Shown here: piece by piece, positions 25,183-33,579 of the stretch | Numbering within the stretch: the first letter of the stretch is position 1 | Layout of the letters: each line of letters begins with the position of its first letter | Assembly: GCA_020629635.1 (NCBI GenBank) | Contig: JAHDCX010000009.1 | Location: 124,001-188,000, forward strand | Length of the DNA: 64,000 nucleotides | Direction of reading: 5' to 3' | Source of the DNA: Acidimicrobiales bacterium | Lineage (GTDB): Bacteria > Actinomycetota > Acidimicrobiia > Acidimicrobiales > SHLQ01 | Notes under the pieces: generated by a model | What the model was told of the DNA's origin: nothing | What the model saw: only the letters and a program-made list of their open reading frames with translations | Databases searched by the model: none | Program-made: the position numbers and the translations under genes

Positions 25183-26016
25183 TCAGGCCGCTGGCCACCA
25201 GAATCCACCGGCGGTCCCCGGACCGGTGTACACGGCGATCGAGGGACCCATGCGGTAGCGCCGGACCGAGGCCACGACGGGCGATGCCTGCAGTCGAGCT
25301 TCGAGCGCCTCGGTGAACTCGATCGTGTCGGGAGCAGCGTGGGCGACCGCGACATGCCGTGGACGGTCACCGGCGGTCATTTGGGCCGTCATTGCGTCGA
25401 CGAGGGCGTCGATCGATCGGCCGGTCCCGACGAGTTCGTAACCACCGCCGTAGCCGGCCAGGACCGGCACGTCCTCGGCTCCCGACGGCAACTCGGCGGC
25501 GCGCATGCGACCGCCCTTCAGGACGTAGCGAAGATCCTGCAAGATGAAGGTCGTGCCGATCGTCGGAATGAGGGCTTCGGCCACGTCGACGGCGGCTTCG
25601 ACCCCACCTCCGGCGGCGACCGCGTCGGCGACCGCCATCGCCACGACGCCGCTGCCGTACGACGTCATCCTGGTGTCGATGAGGGTGACCGGAACGGGCG
25701 CATCGTCGATCGCCACCCGCGCCGCGTTGAGCGTCCCCGACAGGGCCTCGCCGAGATGCACCGAGATCACGTGGTCGGCGCCTGCTTCCGCGAGTTGGCT
25801 CCACAGGTCGAGGAACTGACCGGGCGAGGGTTGGCTCGTGGAGACCTCGACTCCCGAGGCCAGCCGGCCGTAGAACTCATCGACGTCGAGCTCGACCCCT
25901 TCGAGATGCGCTCGACCATCGAGCACCACCGTGATCGGAAGGACATGAATTCGGTGCCGGCCGCACTCGTCGGTCGAGAGCTGCGCGGAGGAGTCGGTGA
26001 CGACAGCGATGTTCAT
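25183..26016 (-). CDS. DegV family fatty-acid-binding protein
   Basis: 277 residues. N-terminal MNIAVVTDSSAQLS and the diagnostic VSTSQPSPGQFLDLW are DegV hallmarks, as is DTRMTSYGSGVVAMAV in the second half. DegV/FakB proteins hold a fatty acid for phosphorylation by FakA in phospholipid synthesis or uptake. The start overlaps the stop of the plsY-like gene (ATGA), and PlsY uses acyl-phosphate, the product of the Fak system, which supports a shared role. No fakA is present in the window. Confidence 0.92.
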   Translation of the reverse strand: MNIAVVTDSSAQLSTDECGRHRIHVLPITVVLDGRAHLEGVELDVDEFYGRLASGVEVSTSQPSPGQFLDLWSQLAEAGADHVISVHLGEALSGTLNAARVAIDDAPVPVTLIDTRMTSYGSGVVAMAVADAVAAGGGVEAAVDVAEALIPTIGTTFILQDLRYVLKGGRMRAAELPSGAEDVPVLAGYGGGYELVGTGRSIDALVDAMTAQMTAGDRPRHVAVAHAAPDTIEFTEALEARLQASPVVASVRRYRMGPSIAVYTGPGTAGGFWWPAA

Positions 26017-26717
26017 GTGGCCGGCCCTGAGGTCTCATCCGAATCTTTGAGTATTGGGGATCCATCGACGAGCGGATTCGCCACGAATCGTCGGGCGATG
26101 ACCGCACTCGAGATCGCTGCGGCGACAGGAAGCGCCAGCGGGGCGGGACGATCCACACCGGTCGACCACCCGCGGCGCCACGCAACCACCGATGCCCCAA
26201 CCCACACGACCGACGCCGCCGCAGTGCCCGCCCAGGTGCGTTGGGTCCACTTCGGCAGGGCGGCGGTTCCGATTGCGACGGCCGCGTCGAGTGGAAGGTA
26301 GCTCGGGAACGTGGCCACTACCTGTCCGATGGAGGTGGCCACGCCCTTTCCACCCTCGCGTCCGGGCGGATGACAATGGCCGATCACGGCCGCAGACGCG
26401 GCGAAGTTGGCGCCGGAAGGACCGGCGAGATGTCGGCCGATCACCGATGCCGCGATCCCCTTGCCGACATCGACGGCGAACACGAACGCTCCCCAGCGCG
26501 AACCGAGATTCTTTCCGGCGTTGAGGGCCCCGGGGTTGCCGGATCCGACGTGGCGAAGATCGGTGCCCGCGCCGGACCACCGGCGGGCGAGATCTGCACT
26601 CGGGATCGAACCCAGGCCGTACCCGAGCGCAAGGGTGGCGACGCCTCGAGCGGCGGACGGTCGGGGCTGAAGAGAACTCACCGGGCGGGACACGACGGTC
26701 GAAATCGCTCGAACCAT
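26013..26717 (-). CDS. plsY: Glycerol-3-phosphate acyltransferase, PlsY type
   Basis: About 234 residues. Membrane enzyme moving the acyl group from acyl-phosphate to glycerol-3-phosphate. The three PlsY motifs are visible: GSIPSADLARR, GSGNPGALNAGKNLG and GHCHPPGREGGKGVATSIG, between hydrophobic helices. The start is set at the ATG at 26717 (MVRAISTVVSR), nine bases after GGATGGA; an ATG at 26726 is possible. The first ~25 residues are not conserved. Coupled to degV. Confidence 0.85.
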   Translation of the reverse strand: MVRAISTVVSRPVSSLQPRPSAARGVATLALGYGLGSIPSADLARRWSGAGTDLRHVGSGNPGALNAGKNLGSRWGAFVFAVDVGKGIAASVIGRHLAGPSGANFAASAAVIGHCHPPGREGGKGVATSIGQVVATFPSYLPLDAAVAIGTAALPKWTQRTWAGTAAASVVWVGASVVAWRRGWSTGVDRPAPLALPVAAAISSAVIARRFVANPLVDGSPILKDSDETSGPAT

Positions 26718-26809
26718 GTCTCGCATTCCATCCGAAATCGAGCGGTGCGAGACATTCAGGAATCTGCCGGAGCTGCCGATGGGTCGATCTACCCAGAAAT
26801 CGGGGTGCC

Positions 26810-28036
26810 GTGAAGCGTCTGTCGACAATCTGCCGAGTGGCCGCGACCGCCATCGCTGCGGTCGTGATCGTCGCGTGTTCGGGCGAGGTCGGCCCACCGC
26901 AGACCGCCGACTCCAAGCTGATCGTGACCCCGACCTCGATCGTCGAAACGACGACGACCTCGACCACGACGACGGCCGCTCCAACGACGACGGTTCCGAC
27001 CACGACGACCCTCACCGCACCGGTGGAGGCCGAAAGCACAACGGGCGACGATGCTCCCGATGTGCTGGCCTTCAGAACAGACAATCTCGGGGCGCTGTAC
27101 GAGGTGGACACGTCAGGTCAGCTGCTCGCGGTCGCCGAGGGCGCCGGCGCTGGCGCAAGTGGCGAAACGGTGGCCGATGGCGAGATGGTGCGAGTGCTGA
27201 ATCGCACCGAGGTACTCGAGGACGTCTGGGTCCAGATCGGACGTCCGCTCGGTGGGTCGCCGATCGGCTGGGTACTCGCCGAAGATCTGATCGAGACCGA
27301 CCAGTGGGTCGATGTCGTCGACACCTCCAAGGCCGGGCAGCTCGTCGAGTTGCGCAATACCCGGATCCTGCGGGCTGAACCCCGCCCGACCGCGGACGCG
27401 ACCGTCGAAGCCGGAGCCGGCTTGCTTGCGGTGCACTCCGGGGAGACCGCCTTGCATGGCACGGGCGTGACGTGGGCGCGGATCATGGCGAGCGAGGACG
27501 GCTCGTTCCTGGGATGGATCGAGGAGGGCGAGCTCCTCGTGATCAACGACATCGTCGTGTGGTCCTCGACCGGTCAGCCCGTTCGGACGAGCGCGGATCC
27601 CTCGATCGACTACGGCGTCCAGATGAGTGGGCCGACGGTCGTGCAGTCGTCGTGTTCGTTCCTTCGGGTGCGGATCGACGCCGGATCGACCGCAGCAGGG
27701 ACCCACGTCTTGTTCGGCCCTCAGCCTCCGGTCGGCACGTTGTTGATCGATGACGAGCCGAGTTCGGACGTCGCCGCTCCCGCCGAGGGAGAGCAGATCG
27801 AACCGACGGGCGGAGATCCCATCGAGCTGCGTGCCACATGGAACGCGGCCTCCGGGGGCGGGGCCGTCTTCATCAGTCCCGGTGAGTCCGTGACCTTCAC
27901 CCTGCCGGCGAGTCTCTCGTCGACCTGGCACTTCGTGGCGCTCGGCCTCGAACAGGACGTGTCGTTCGTCCTCGACGACGCCGGCAACCCGAGCGCTCAA
28001 GGCGTGAGCACCGTCACGACGCCAGCGTCCTGCTAG
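26810..28036 (+). CDS. Secreted lipoprotein with SH3-like repeats
   Basis: 408 residues from a GTG at 26810. The signal peptide ends in a lipobox (VVIVACSG, Cys ~23), followed by a Thr-rich stalk (TTTTSTTTTAAPTTTVPTTT). Two segments (~95-165 and ~170-240) look like bacterial SH3 domains: GQLLAVAEGAG...DVWVQIGRP...IGWVLAEDL, then LVELRNTRILRAEPRPTADA...WARI...GWIEEGEL. The C-terminal ~150 residues form an unrecognised beta-rich domain with a Cys pair. It probably sits on the outer face of the membrane bound to the cell wall. Divergent from plsY. Confidence 0.78.
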   Translation: MKRLSTICRVAATAIAAVVIVACSGEVGPPQTADSKLIVTPTSIVETTTTSTTTTAAPTTTVPTTTTLTAPVEAESTTGDDAPDVLAFRTDNLGALYEVDTSGQLLAVAEGAGAGASGETVADGEMVRVLNRTEVLEDVWVQIGRPLGGSPIGWVLAEDLIETDQWVDVVDTSKAGQLVELRNTRILRAEPRPTADATVEAGAGLLAVHSGETALHGTGVTWARIMASEDGSFLGWIEEGELLVINDIVVWSSTGQPVRTSADPSIDYGVQMSGPTVVQSSCSFLRVRIDAGSTAAGTHVLFGPQPPVGTLLIDDEPSSDVAAPAEGEQIEPTGGDPIELRATWNAASGGGAVFISPGESVTFTLPASLSSTWHFVALGLEQDVSFVLDDAGNPSAQGVSTVTTPASC

Positions 28037-28042
28037 GTCTGC

Positions 28043-28092
28043 GCATGAGCGCCCAGCGGGCGCGAACTCGCCGCGAAGAAACAGCACCCCCA
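28043..28092 (+). repeat. Repeat R2, copy 1, beside tRNA-Glu
   Basis: About 50 bases starting GCGCATGAGCGCCC, then GGGCGCGAACTCGC and an A-rich tail, between the SH3 lipoprotein stop and the tRNA. Two better-matched copies occur at 29662-29711 and 29756-29800. It contains a GCGCCC/GGGCGC hairpin. Confidence 0.7.
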
Positions 28093-28157
28093 ACGGGATT
28101 CGAACCCGTGTTACCTGCGTGAAAGGCAGGCGTCCTAGGCCGCTGGACGATGGGGGC
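28085..28157 (-). tRNA. tRNA-Glu (anticodon UUC)
   Basis: 73 bases. The acceptor stem starts GCCCCCA and closes with TGGGGGT followed by discriminator G (the G1-U72 pair is normal for actinobacterial tRNA-Glu). D-arm TCGTCCAGCGGCCTAGGA; anticodon stem CCTGC/GCAGG around loop CTTTCAC (anticodon TTC); T-arm ACGGGTTCGAATCCCGT. No CCA is encoded. It reads leftward between two rightward genes. Confidence 0.97.
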
Positions 28158-28264
28158 GGAAGTGTCGAGGATAGCGCGGCTCGCTCGATTCGGACGACGC
28201 GCAACTGATCCGATATCCGACCGGCTCTGGTCGTGGTGGTCGGACCTGTGGCATCGTTCTCGCC

Positions 28265-29515
28265 ATGTCGGAGCTCAATGTCGCCCCGGAGTCGTGGGGC
28301 CCGTGGAAGGAAACGGCGTTCTGGGTGGGGACTCGGGCGCCGCTGACGTCGGCGACCGGTCTTTCTTCGGCGGCCTATGTCGACGATCGGTTCTTCGCCG
28401 ACGAACAGCTCGCCGTGTTCGAACGCGGCTGGGTGTGCGTCGGCATCGCGGCCGAAGCGACGGTCGGGCGGGTGCTGGTGAGATCCCTCGGAAGTCGATC
28501 GATCCTGATCACTCGAGACGGCGACGGAGTCTTGCGAGGCTTCCTGAACTCGTGCCGCCATCGGGGCACCGAGTTGTACGAGTGCGACGCCGACGTCGGG
28601 TCGACACTGCGCTGCCCGTATCACCGATGGGGTTACGGCCTCGACGGTTCGCTCAAGGCCACGCCCAGGTTCGAAGACGTGCCTCGGGACGGATTCGAGG
28701 CGTCGGCGTACGGCCTGGCGCCGGTGCGGGTGGAGGCGTGGGGCGTGCTCCTGTTTGCGTGCGCCGACCCCGAGCAGGTGACCCTGGCGGAGTGGTTGGG
28801 CGACCTTCCGGAGCGCATGGCGGGCTATGGCCTCGACGACTGGCAGCCTCGGCTCACCCAGGAGCTCGAGATCCGGGCCAACTGGAAGCTGATTTCGGAG
28901 AACTTCCAGGAGTACTACCACCTCACGTGGGTGCACCCAGAGCTGTCGAAGGTGAGCCGCGTCGACGATCACTACCGCTACCAGGGCGCGGGCATGTACT
29001 GCGGTCAGACGACGACGCCGGTCAGCGGGGACGAACGCGACGACTGGCTGAGCCTGCCGCCCGCCGACGGCTTGGACGACTCGGACGCGGTGAGCGGGCG
29101 CTTCGTGGCGATCTTCCCGAACGTGCTGTTGTCGGTCTTGCCGAACCACGTGTTCGTGATGCGGCTCGATCCCTTGGCGCCGGGTCTCACCGCCGAGACC
29201 TGCACCTGGCTGTTGCCGAAGTCCGGCGCCGACGCGAGCGACGACGCGTTCGAGCCGACCCGTTCGTTCTGGCTCGACGTCAACAGCGAGGACATCGACA
29301 TCGTCGAGCGTGGTCAGCGTGGCTTGACTCGGGGCGCCGTGCCGGCGGGCCCCCTGGCACCGAGGTTCGAGGAGCCGCTGCATCGGTTCCACAACATGCT
29401 CGCCGACCTCATGACTGGGGCGAGGGTCCAGGTCCCCGATGGCGACGACGGCACCGACGCCAGCCGATGGGGCACCGCCCCCAACCCCACCCCCGCCACC
29501 ATCGATCAGCCCTGA
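28265..29515 (+). CDS. Rieske non-heme iron oxygenase, alpha subunit
   Basis: 416 residues. The Rieske [2Fe-2S] ligands are in SCRHRGTELY (Cys-X-His) and RCPYHRWGY (Cys-X2-His). The mononuclear iron site is NFQEYYHLTWVHPEL with a distal Asp (~385, SEDIDIVERGQRG). The overall plan matches the alpha subunits of aromatic ring-hydroxylating and betaine/carnitine demethylating oxygenases. No ferredoxin, reductase or beta subunit is adjacent, so electrons must come from elsewhere. The substrate is not readable. The N-terminal ~30 residues are unusual for the family. Confidence 0.9.
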   Translation: MSELNVAPESWGPWKETAFWVGTRAPLTSATGLSSAAYVDDRFFADEQLAVFERGWVCVGIAAEATVGRVLVRSLGSRSILITRDGDGVLRGFLNSCRHRGTELYECDADVGSTLRCPYHRWGYGLDGSLKATPRFEDVPRDGFEASAYGLAPVRVEAWGVLLFACADPEQVTLAEWLGDLPERMAGYGLDDWQPRLTQELEIRANWKLISENFQEYYHLTWVHPELSKVSRVDDHYRYQGAGMYCGQTTTPVSGDERDDWLSLPPADGLDDSDAVSGRFVAIFPNVLLSVLPNHVFVMRLDPLAPGLTAETCTWLLPKSGADASDDAFEPTRSFWLDVNSEDIDIVERGQRGLTRGAVPAGPLAPRFEEPLHRFHNMLADLMTGARVQVPDGDDGTDASRWGTAPNPTPATIDQP

Positions 29516-29533
29516 AGGGGGTCGGCCCTGAGG

Positions 29534-29613
29534 GGGGTCAAGTCTTTCCAATCGACAACCAACGACGGGTCGACGACGGGAGCTCCAGTTGTCGATTGGA
29601 AAGACTTGACCCC
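29534..29613. repeat. R1 pair as a 26-bp perfect inverted repeat
   Basis: Arms 29534-29559 (starts GGGGTCAAGTCTTTCCAATC) and 29588-29613 are perfect reverse complements over 26 bases with a 28-base centre. The outer 11 bases are the R1 core; the inner part (TTTCCAAT) is shared with the copy at 40746-40764. The layout resembles a small transposable unit or REP pair. Confidence 0.85.
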
Positions 29614-29626
29614 AGTGGGGGGCGCG

Positions 29627-29797
29627 CTGAGCCGGGCGGCGCGGACAGGGGCCTCCGGCAATCTGCGCATGAGCGCCCGAAGGGCGCGAACTCGCAGCAA
29701 AAGAACAGCGCCGATCCGGCTGAGCCGGGCGGCGCGGACAGGGGCCTCGGGCAATCTGCGCATGAGCGCCCGAAGGGCGCGAACTCGCAGCGAAAGA
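29627..29797 (+). repeat. ~94-base tandem duplication carrying repeat R2
   Basis: Unit 1 (29627-29720) and unit 2 (29721 to ~29797, cut short by the methyltransferase-like gene) match almost exactly through CAATCTGCGCATGAGCGCCC and GAAGGGCGCGAACTCGCAGC. The R2 hairpin GCGCCC-GAA-GGGCGC occurs in each. Confidence 0.8.
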
Positions 29798-30928
29798 TCA
29801 GTTGCGACGGATGACGAAGGTTTCGTCGTGGAACCAGAGGCCGCCGTGTTCGTGCAGGACGGCCTCGGTCGCTTCGAGGTAGCGGCCGTCGCGGCTCGCT
29901 TCTTCGACACGTTGGTCGTCGATCTGCGCAACGTAGATGGCAGCGTTCCAGGCGGCGAACAACGTGGAGGTGCCGATGTTCGATCCGAGATCGCTCGGCA
30001 GCGTGTGCATCTCGTAGGTCAGGGTCGATTCGTCGTCGGGGAACGCCATGAGGTCGAAGTCGCGTGCGTCGGTGTCGAGCGCGCGGTGCAATTCGGCCAG
30101 GAGTTCGTGGCGATCGACGGGGAACGGAACCTCGTCGGGCCAGATCTTCTGCACGATCTCCATGGCGGGATCACCGCCCCGGGACTGAATGCCGAGTAGC
30201 ACGCCATGCGAGCGAAGACTGCGGCTGAGCGGGCACAGGATCTTGCTGACCTTGAAATCGGCGCCGGTCTTGGCCCGCCACGGTTGTGACGCGATGACGA
30301 GGTCGTAGTCGGTGCGGTGATCGCCGAGCTGCGGGATCACATTGTCGAGCGCGAAGGTCTGGTCTGAGCGGTGGATGACCAGCGCCGTCGGGGTCACGTA
30401 CAGCGGATTGCCGGTCTTCGGGCTCGGCGCAACGGCCCAGTGCTCGACCAACCAGTCGTCGAGATCGCGGAGCTGCTCGCCGAAGGTCTGGCTGTCCGTG
30501 CCGTCGAGCGCGACATGGCGCATCACCATGCGCTGCCGCTTCTCCTCGGTGTTGGGGCGCAGCCCAGGAGACTCGGCGTAGTGGAGGTTCGTGAGCACGA
30601 TGACCGACGCGGGATGTTCGATGAATCGGTCGGGAAGCTTGTCGAGCGTGAGACGGGCGTCTTCGAGACTGATCTCCTTGCCGACCACGTAGAACGGGAT
30701 CGTCGGGTACTCGCGGTGCATGGCCCGAAGGAGGTGCGCCAGCACCGTGCCGTCGCCGATGCCTGCGTCGAAGACTCGAAGCGCCGGTGGGACCGGCCGG
30801 AGCCGCCGCAACTCTTGGGCCGCTCGTTCAGCGACCTTCCACTTCTCGTTGGTCGTGGTGACGAACTGGAGGTACTTCTGCCGATTGTCGACGAAGCGGA
30901 GCGGCGAGGCGTCGGTCATCGACGTCAA
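29798..30928 (-). CDS. SAM-dependent methyltransferase-like protein
   Basis: 376 residues. Residues ~48-75 show a methyltransferase motif I (LRVFDAGIGDGTVLAHLLRA) followed by a possible acidic loop. The later segment DYDLVIASQPWRAKTGADF resembles motif IV, with SQPW in place of the NPPY/DPPY signature. No other domain is recognised. It starts 5 bases after the upstream PPC-domain gene, so it is probably the last gene of a leftward operon. Role unknown; a non-methylating Rossmann protein is possible. Confidence 0.65.
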   Translation of the reverse strand: MTSMTDASPLRFVDNRQKYLQFVTTTNEKWKVAERAAQELRRLRPVPPALRVFDAGIGDGTVLAHLLRAMHREYPTIPFYVVGKEISLEDARLTLDKLPDRFIEHPASVIVLTNLHYAESPGLRPNTEEKRQRMVMRHVALDGTDSQTFGEQLRDLDDWLVEHWAVAPSPKTGNPLYVTPTALVIHRSDQTFALDNVIPQLGDHRTDYDLVIASQPWRAKTGADFKVSKILCPLSRSLRSHGVLLGIQSRGGDPAMEIVQKIWPDEVPFPVDRHELLAELHRALDTDARDFDLMAFPDDESTLTYEMHTLPSDLGSNIGTSTLFAAWNAAIYVAQIDDQRVEEASRDGRYLEATEAVLHEHGGLWFHDETFVIRRN

Positions 30929-30933
30929 CCTAG

Positions 30934-33507
30934 TCAGTTGAGCGTCATCGAGATCTCGTAGTCGCCTTCGCCGAAGTCCCCGACGGATCGGGCTTCGATG
31001 CGATAGCTGCCCGGTGGCAGTTCGATCTCGACTCGACTCGACAGGAACGGAAGGCCAGCATCAGACGAGTCGTCGTCGTTGTAGGCGAGGATCTGATCGA
31101 GGTCGTCGACGACTTGGATCACCGGGTCGAGGAACGAGTCCTCGGTCGGGATCATCTCGACGATGAGGGTCCCACCACGCGTCTCGAAGTCGTAGACGTC
31201 GAAGGTGTTCTGGTCGAGCGACTCGCCGATGACGAGCGGTGCGGTGCCGACGTTGACGAGCTGTTGGTCCTGCACCGTCGTTTCCTCGAAGCCTGAGTCG
31301 AATCCGAAGGCGTCGTCCGCGCCATCGGCGACCGTGAGCTGTTCGGTGCTGTCGGCGACCTGCACCGTCATCTCGTAGGTACCGCCGTTGTCGAAGACCT
31401 CCCGGACCTCGAGGTAGACGACACCGGCCGACGTGGTCTCGAATCGGACTGCCGAGTTGAGGCCTTCGAAATCGTCGTTGCTCGTGATGAAGAACTCGTC
31501 GCTGTCGAGGACGTCGAGCGCGGGGTCCATGGCGTCGTCGGTCGCATTGACCGTCACGGCGACCGCCACACCTTCGGGAAGTTCGACCGCCCAGCGGTCG
31601 ATCACTCCGCGGTCGACGGCGCCAGCCTCAACCACCGTCTCGCCCACGGCAACCGACGTCGTTCGGTCGATCGTTTCGCGTTCGGGGAAGGTGAACGCAC
31701 CGTCGTCGGTACTGGTGAACGGATCGTCGACGCCACCGTCACCGATCACGCCGTCGATTGGTCCCTCGTCGAGGCCGATGTCGCCGAAGGCGTCCTCCAG
31801 CTCGGAGGTCACATCGACATCCTGCAAGTCCGACAGGTCAGCGATCCAGGAGTCGATCGAGTCGTCCTCCAGCCAACCGAGTGCCGTCACCACGTTTTTC
31901 ATCACGGTGCCGATCGGTGAGATGTACCACTCGCCGTTCGACTCGGTCACCACGATTGGCATCGTCGGGAACTCGGTCGGGAGCTCGACGGTGTTCAGCC
32001 AGTCGATCGCCCCCTGCGGCAATCCCTCGTTGAGACAACCGTCGCCAACCCAATCGCCTCCGAAGTCGTACCGGAACGGCGAACACGTCGGGTCGATGTC
32101 GAGCGCGGCGCTCAAGAGCTCGCCGGAAATGTCACCGTCGAGGGTCCAGGAGCGGCCCGGCTGATCGCCGATCAGGTCGACGCCGAAGGTGTCGCCGTCG
32201 CCGGACACGTCCAGCTCGTAGGAGCGAGGGGTGATGACGTTGACGTAGTCGATCTGGTCGACTGCGCTCGAAATGGATGTCTCGATCCGCGTCGGGCTGT
32301 AGCGCGTCACATACGTGAAGTCCGGACCCGAACCCGTCACTTCGTAGCCGCGGATCCGCACGATGGTGTCGCCGTCTTCTTCGGTGGTGTCGAGCTGGAG
32401 ATCGGTGAGCTGGATCTCGATGCCTTGCTCGGCCATCTCGGCCTTCGCCTGGGCGAGTTCGGTGGTGAGGTCGTTCATGAAGAGGGGCGCGTACCGGTGC
32501 AGGGCGTGCATCTCGTTCGGATCCAGGCGACGCATCGCCTGATCGAGGTCGAGGTCGACCATCTCGTTGATCATCGACTCGACGGCGGTTTCGGGGCTTT
32601 CGGCACCAAGGGGTCGCAGGCCCATGCCGAGGGCGGGCAGCTCACCCGGAAAGGCTTCTTCGAGCGCCGTGTAGATCGGGGAGAAATACCAGCGACCGTC
32701 ACGTTCGACCATCACGATCGCCTCGTCGCTGGCGAGGCTCGCCGTTTCGGTCTCGACGACCTCTTCGGGGTCGAGCTCGGCGACTTCGTCACGGAGCGCG
32801 TCGCCGAAGCGGAATGCACCGAGATCGACTGTCGAGGTGGACGTTCCGCCCGTCATCGTGATCAGCGCGACATCGGGGCTGTCGACAGGTCGAACGACCT
32901 CATAGGTGACGTCGGTGAACTCGAAGTCGAAACCGTCGACCTGGCCGGAGTCGAAGTCGTCGGCCAGGACGCCGATGCGTTGGAGTTCGGGCATGACGTC
33001 GAACAGCATCGGTTCGGCGATCGCGCGACGTTCTCCCGGCTCGAGTAGCTCGGCCATGGAAAGGAAGTCCTCGTTGTTGATGGCCTCGATCATCTGGTCC
33101 ATCGCCGCTTCGGGCGACTCTGCACCTCCGCTCGATCCGAGCGCCGTGAGGGCAAACCAGCCACCACCGGCAAGCAGGACGACGGCTCCGGCGATGGCGG
33201 CGATCCAGGCAAACTGGCCGCCACTTCGTGCCGGAGGCGCGGCGGGAGCGTGTGGGGGTTGCGGCGCATCCCACACGGGCGCAGTCGTCGACGAGGCGAG
33301 GGGCTGCGGAGCGACCGGTGGAATGGCGGGTGAGGCGGGGGGAGCCTCTGGCGGCGGGGTGACAACCGGGGGACGTGGGGTCTGAGCTTCGGGCGCGGGA
33401 GGGGGCAATGGCTGCCACCCCGGAAGGGGGCCGCTGTCGTGTCCCGCTGGTTGAGGTGTGCGTCCGCCGTCGAGGGGCGACGGGTCCCAGGGCTGGCCTG
33501 TCGTCAT
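30934..33507 (-). CDS. Large membrane-anchored protein with PPC-like domains
   Basis: 857 residues from the ATG at 33507 (MTTGQPWDPSPL). A cytoplasmic Pro-rich N-terminus (~1-100, PPPAPEAQTPRPPV) precedes one membrane helix (~104-125, FAWIAAIAGAVVLLAGGGWF). The rest is extracellular and acidic. Two similar segments begin AESPEAAMDQMIEAINNEDF and AESPETAVESMINEMVDLDL, each followed by a WYFSP/WYISP block: a repeated NTF2/DUF4878-like fold. The C-terminal ~250 residues contain two PPC-like beta domains (WAVELPEGVAVAVTVNATDD; FDVYDFETRGGTLIVEMIPT). The N-terminal plan resembles actinobacterial serine/threonine-kinase substrates and regulators, and the FHA-like gene lies just upstream. Function unknown. 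Confidence 0.72.
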   Translation of the reverse strand: MTTGQPWDPSPLDGGRTPQPAGHDSGPLPGWQPLPPPAPEAQTPRPPVVTPPPEAPPASPAIPPVAPQPLASSTTAPVWDAPQPPHAPAAPPARSGGQFAWIAAIAGAVVLLAGGGWFALTALGSSGGAESPEAAMDQMIEAINNEDFLSMAELLEPGERRAIAEPMLFDVMPELQRIGVLADDFDSGQVDGFDFEFTDVTYEVVRPVDSPDVALITMTGGTSTSTVDLGAFRFGDALRDEVAELDPEEVVETETASLASDEAIVMVERDGRWYFSPIYTALEEAFPGELPALGMGLRPLGAESPETAVESMINEMVDLDLDQAMRRLDPNEMHALHRYAPLFMNDLTTELAQAKAEMAEQGIEIQLTDLQLDTTEEDGDTIVRIRGYEVTGSGPDFTYVTRYSPTRIETSISSAVDQIDYVNVITPRSYELDVSGDGDTFGVDLIGDQPGRSWTLDGDISGELLSAALDIDPTCSPFRYDFGGDWVGDGCLNEGLPQGAIDWLNTVELPTEFPTMPIVVTESNGEWYISPIGTVMKNVVTALGWLEDDSIDSWIADLSDLQDVDVTSELEDAFGDIGLDEGPIDGVIGDGGVDDPFTSTDDGAFTFPERETIDRTTSVAVGETVVEAGAVDRGVIDRWAVELPEGVAVAVTVNATDDAMDPALDVLDSDEFFITSNDDFEGLNSAVRFETTSAGVVYLEVREVFDNGGTYEMTVQVADSTEQLTVADGADDAFGFDSGFEETTVQDQQLVNVGTAPLVIGESLDQNTFDVYDFETRGGTLIVEMIPTEDSFLDPVIQVVDDLDQILAYNDDDSSDAGLPFLSSRVEIELPPGSYRIEARSVGDFGEGDYEISMTLN

Positions 33508-33579
33508 GGTGTGTGATTCGGCCAACCGGAGGCGGCGCTGTAGCCAAACAGGGATGTTCGGGCCATCTGAGCCAGGTCG

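Larger units (their letters stand above)
29516..29797. repeat. 282-base repeat island between convergent genes
   Basis: No gene. It holds an R1 inverted pair (29534-29613) and a tandem duplication of a ~94-base unit starting GCTGAGCCGGGCGGCGCGGA (29627-29720 and 29721-29797), each unit ending in an R2 element. A longer open frame runs across but only encodes the duplicated DNA. Confidence 0.8.

Noticed and set aside
29627-29797. The tandem units as a possible CRISPR array
   Set aside because: Only two ~94-base units with no unique spacers, and no cas genes nearby.
28150-29814. A 554-codon + strand frame covering the Rieske gene and repeat island
   Set aside because: Out of frame with the Rieske oxygenase; its C-terminal peptide repeat is just the translated 94-base DNA duplication.
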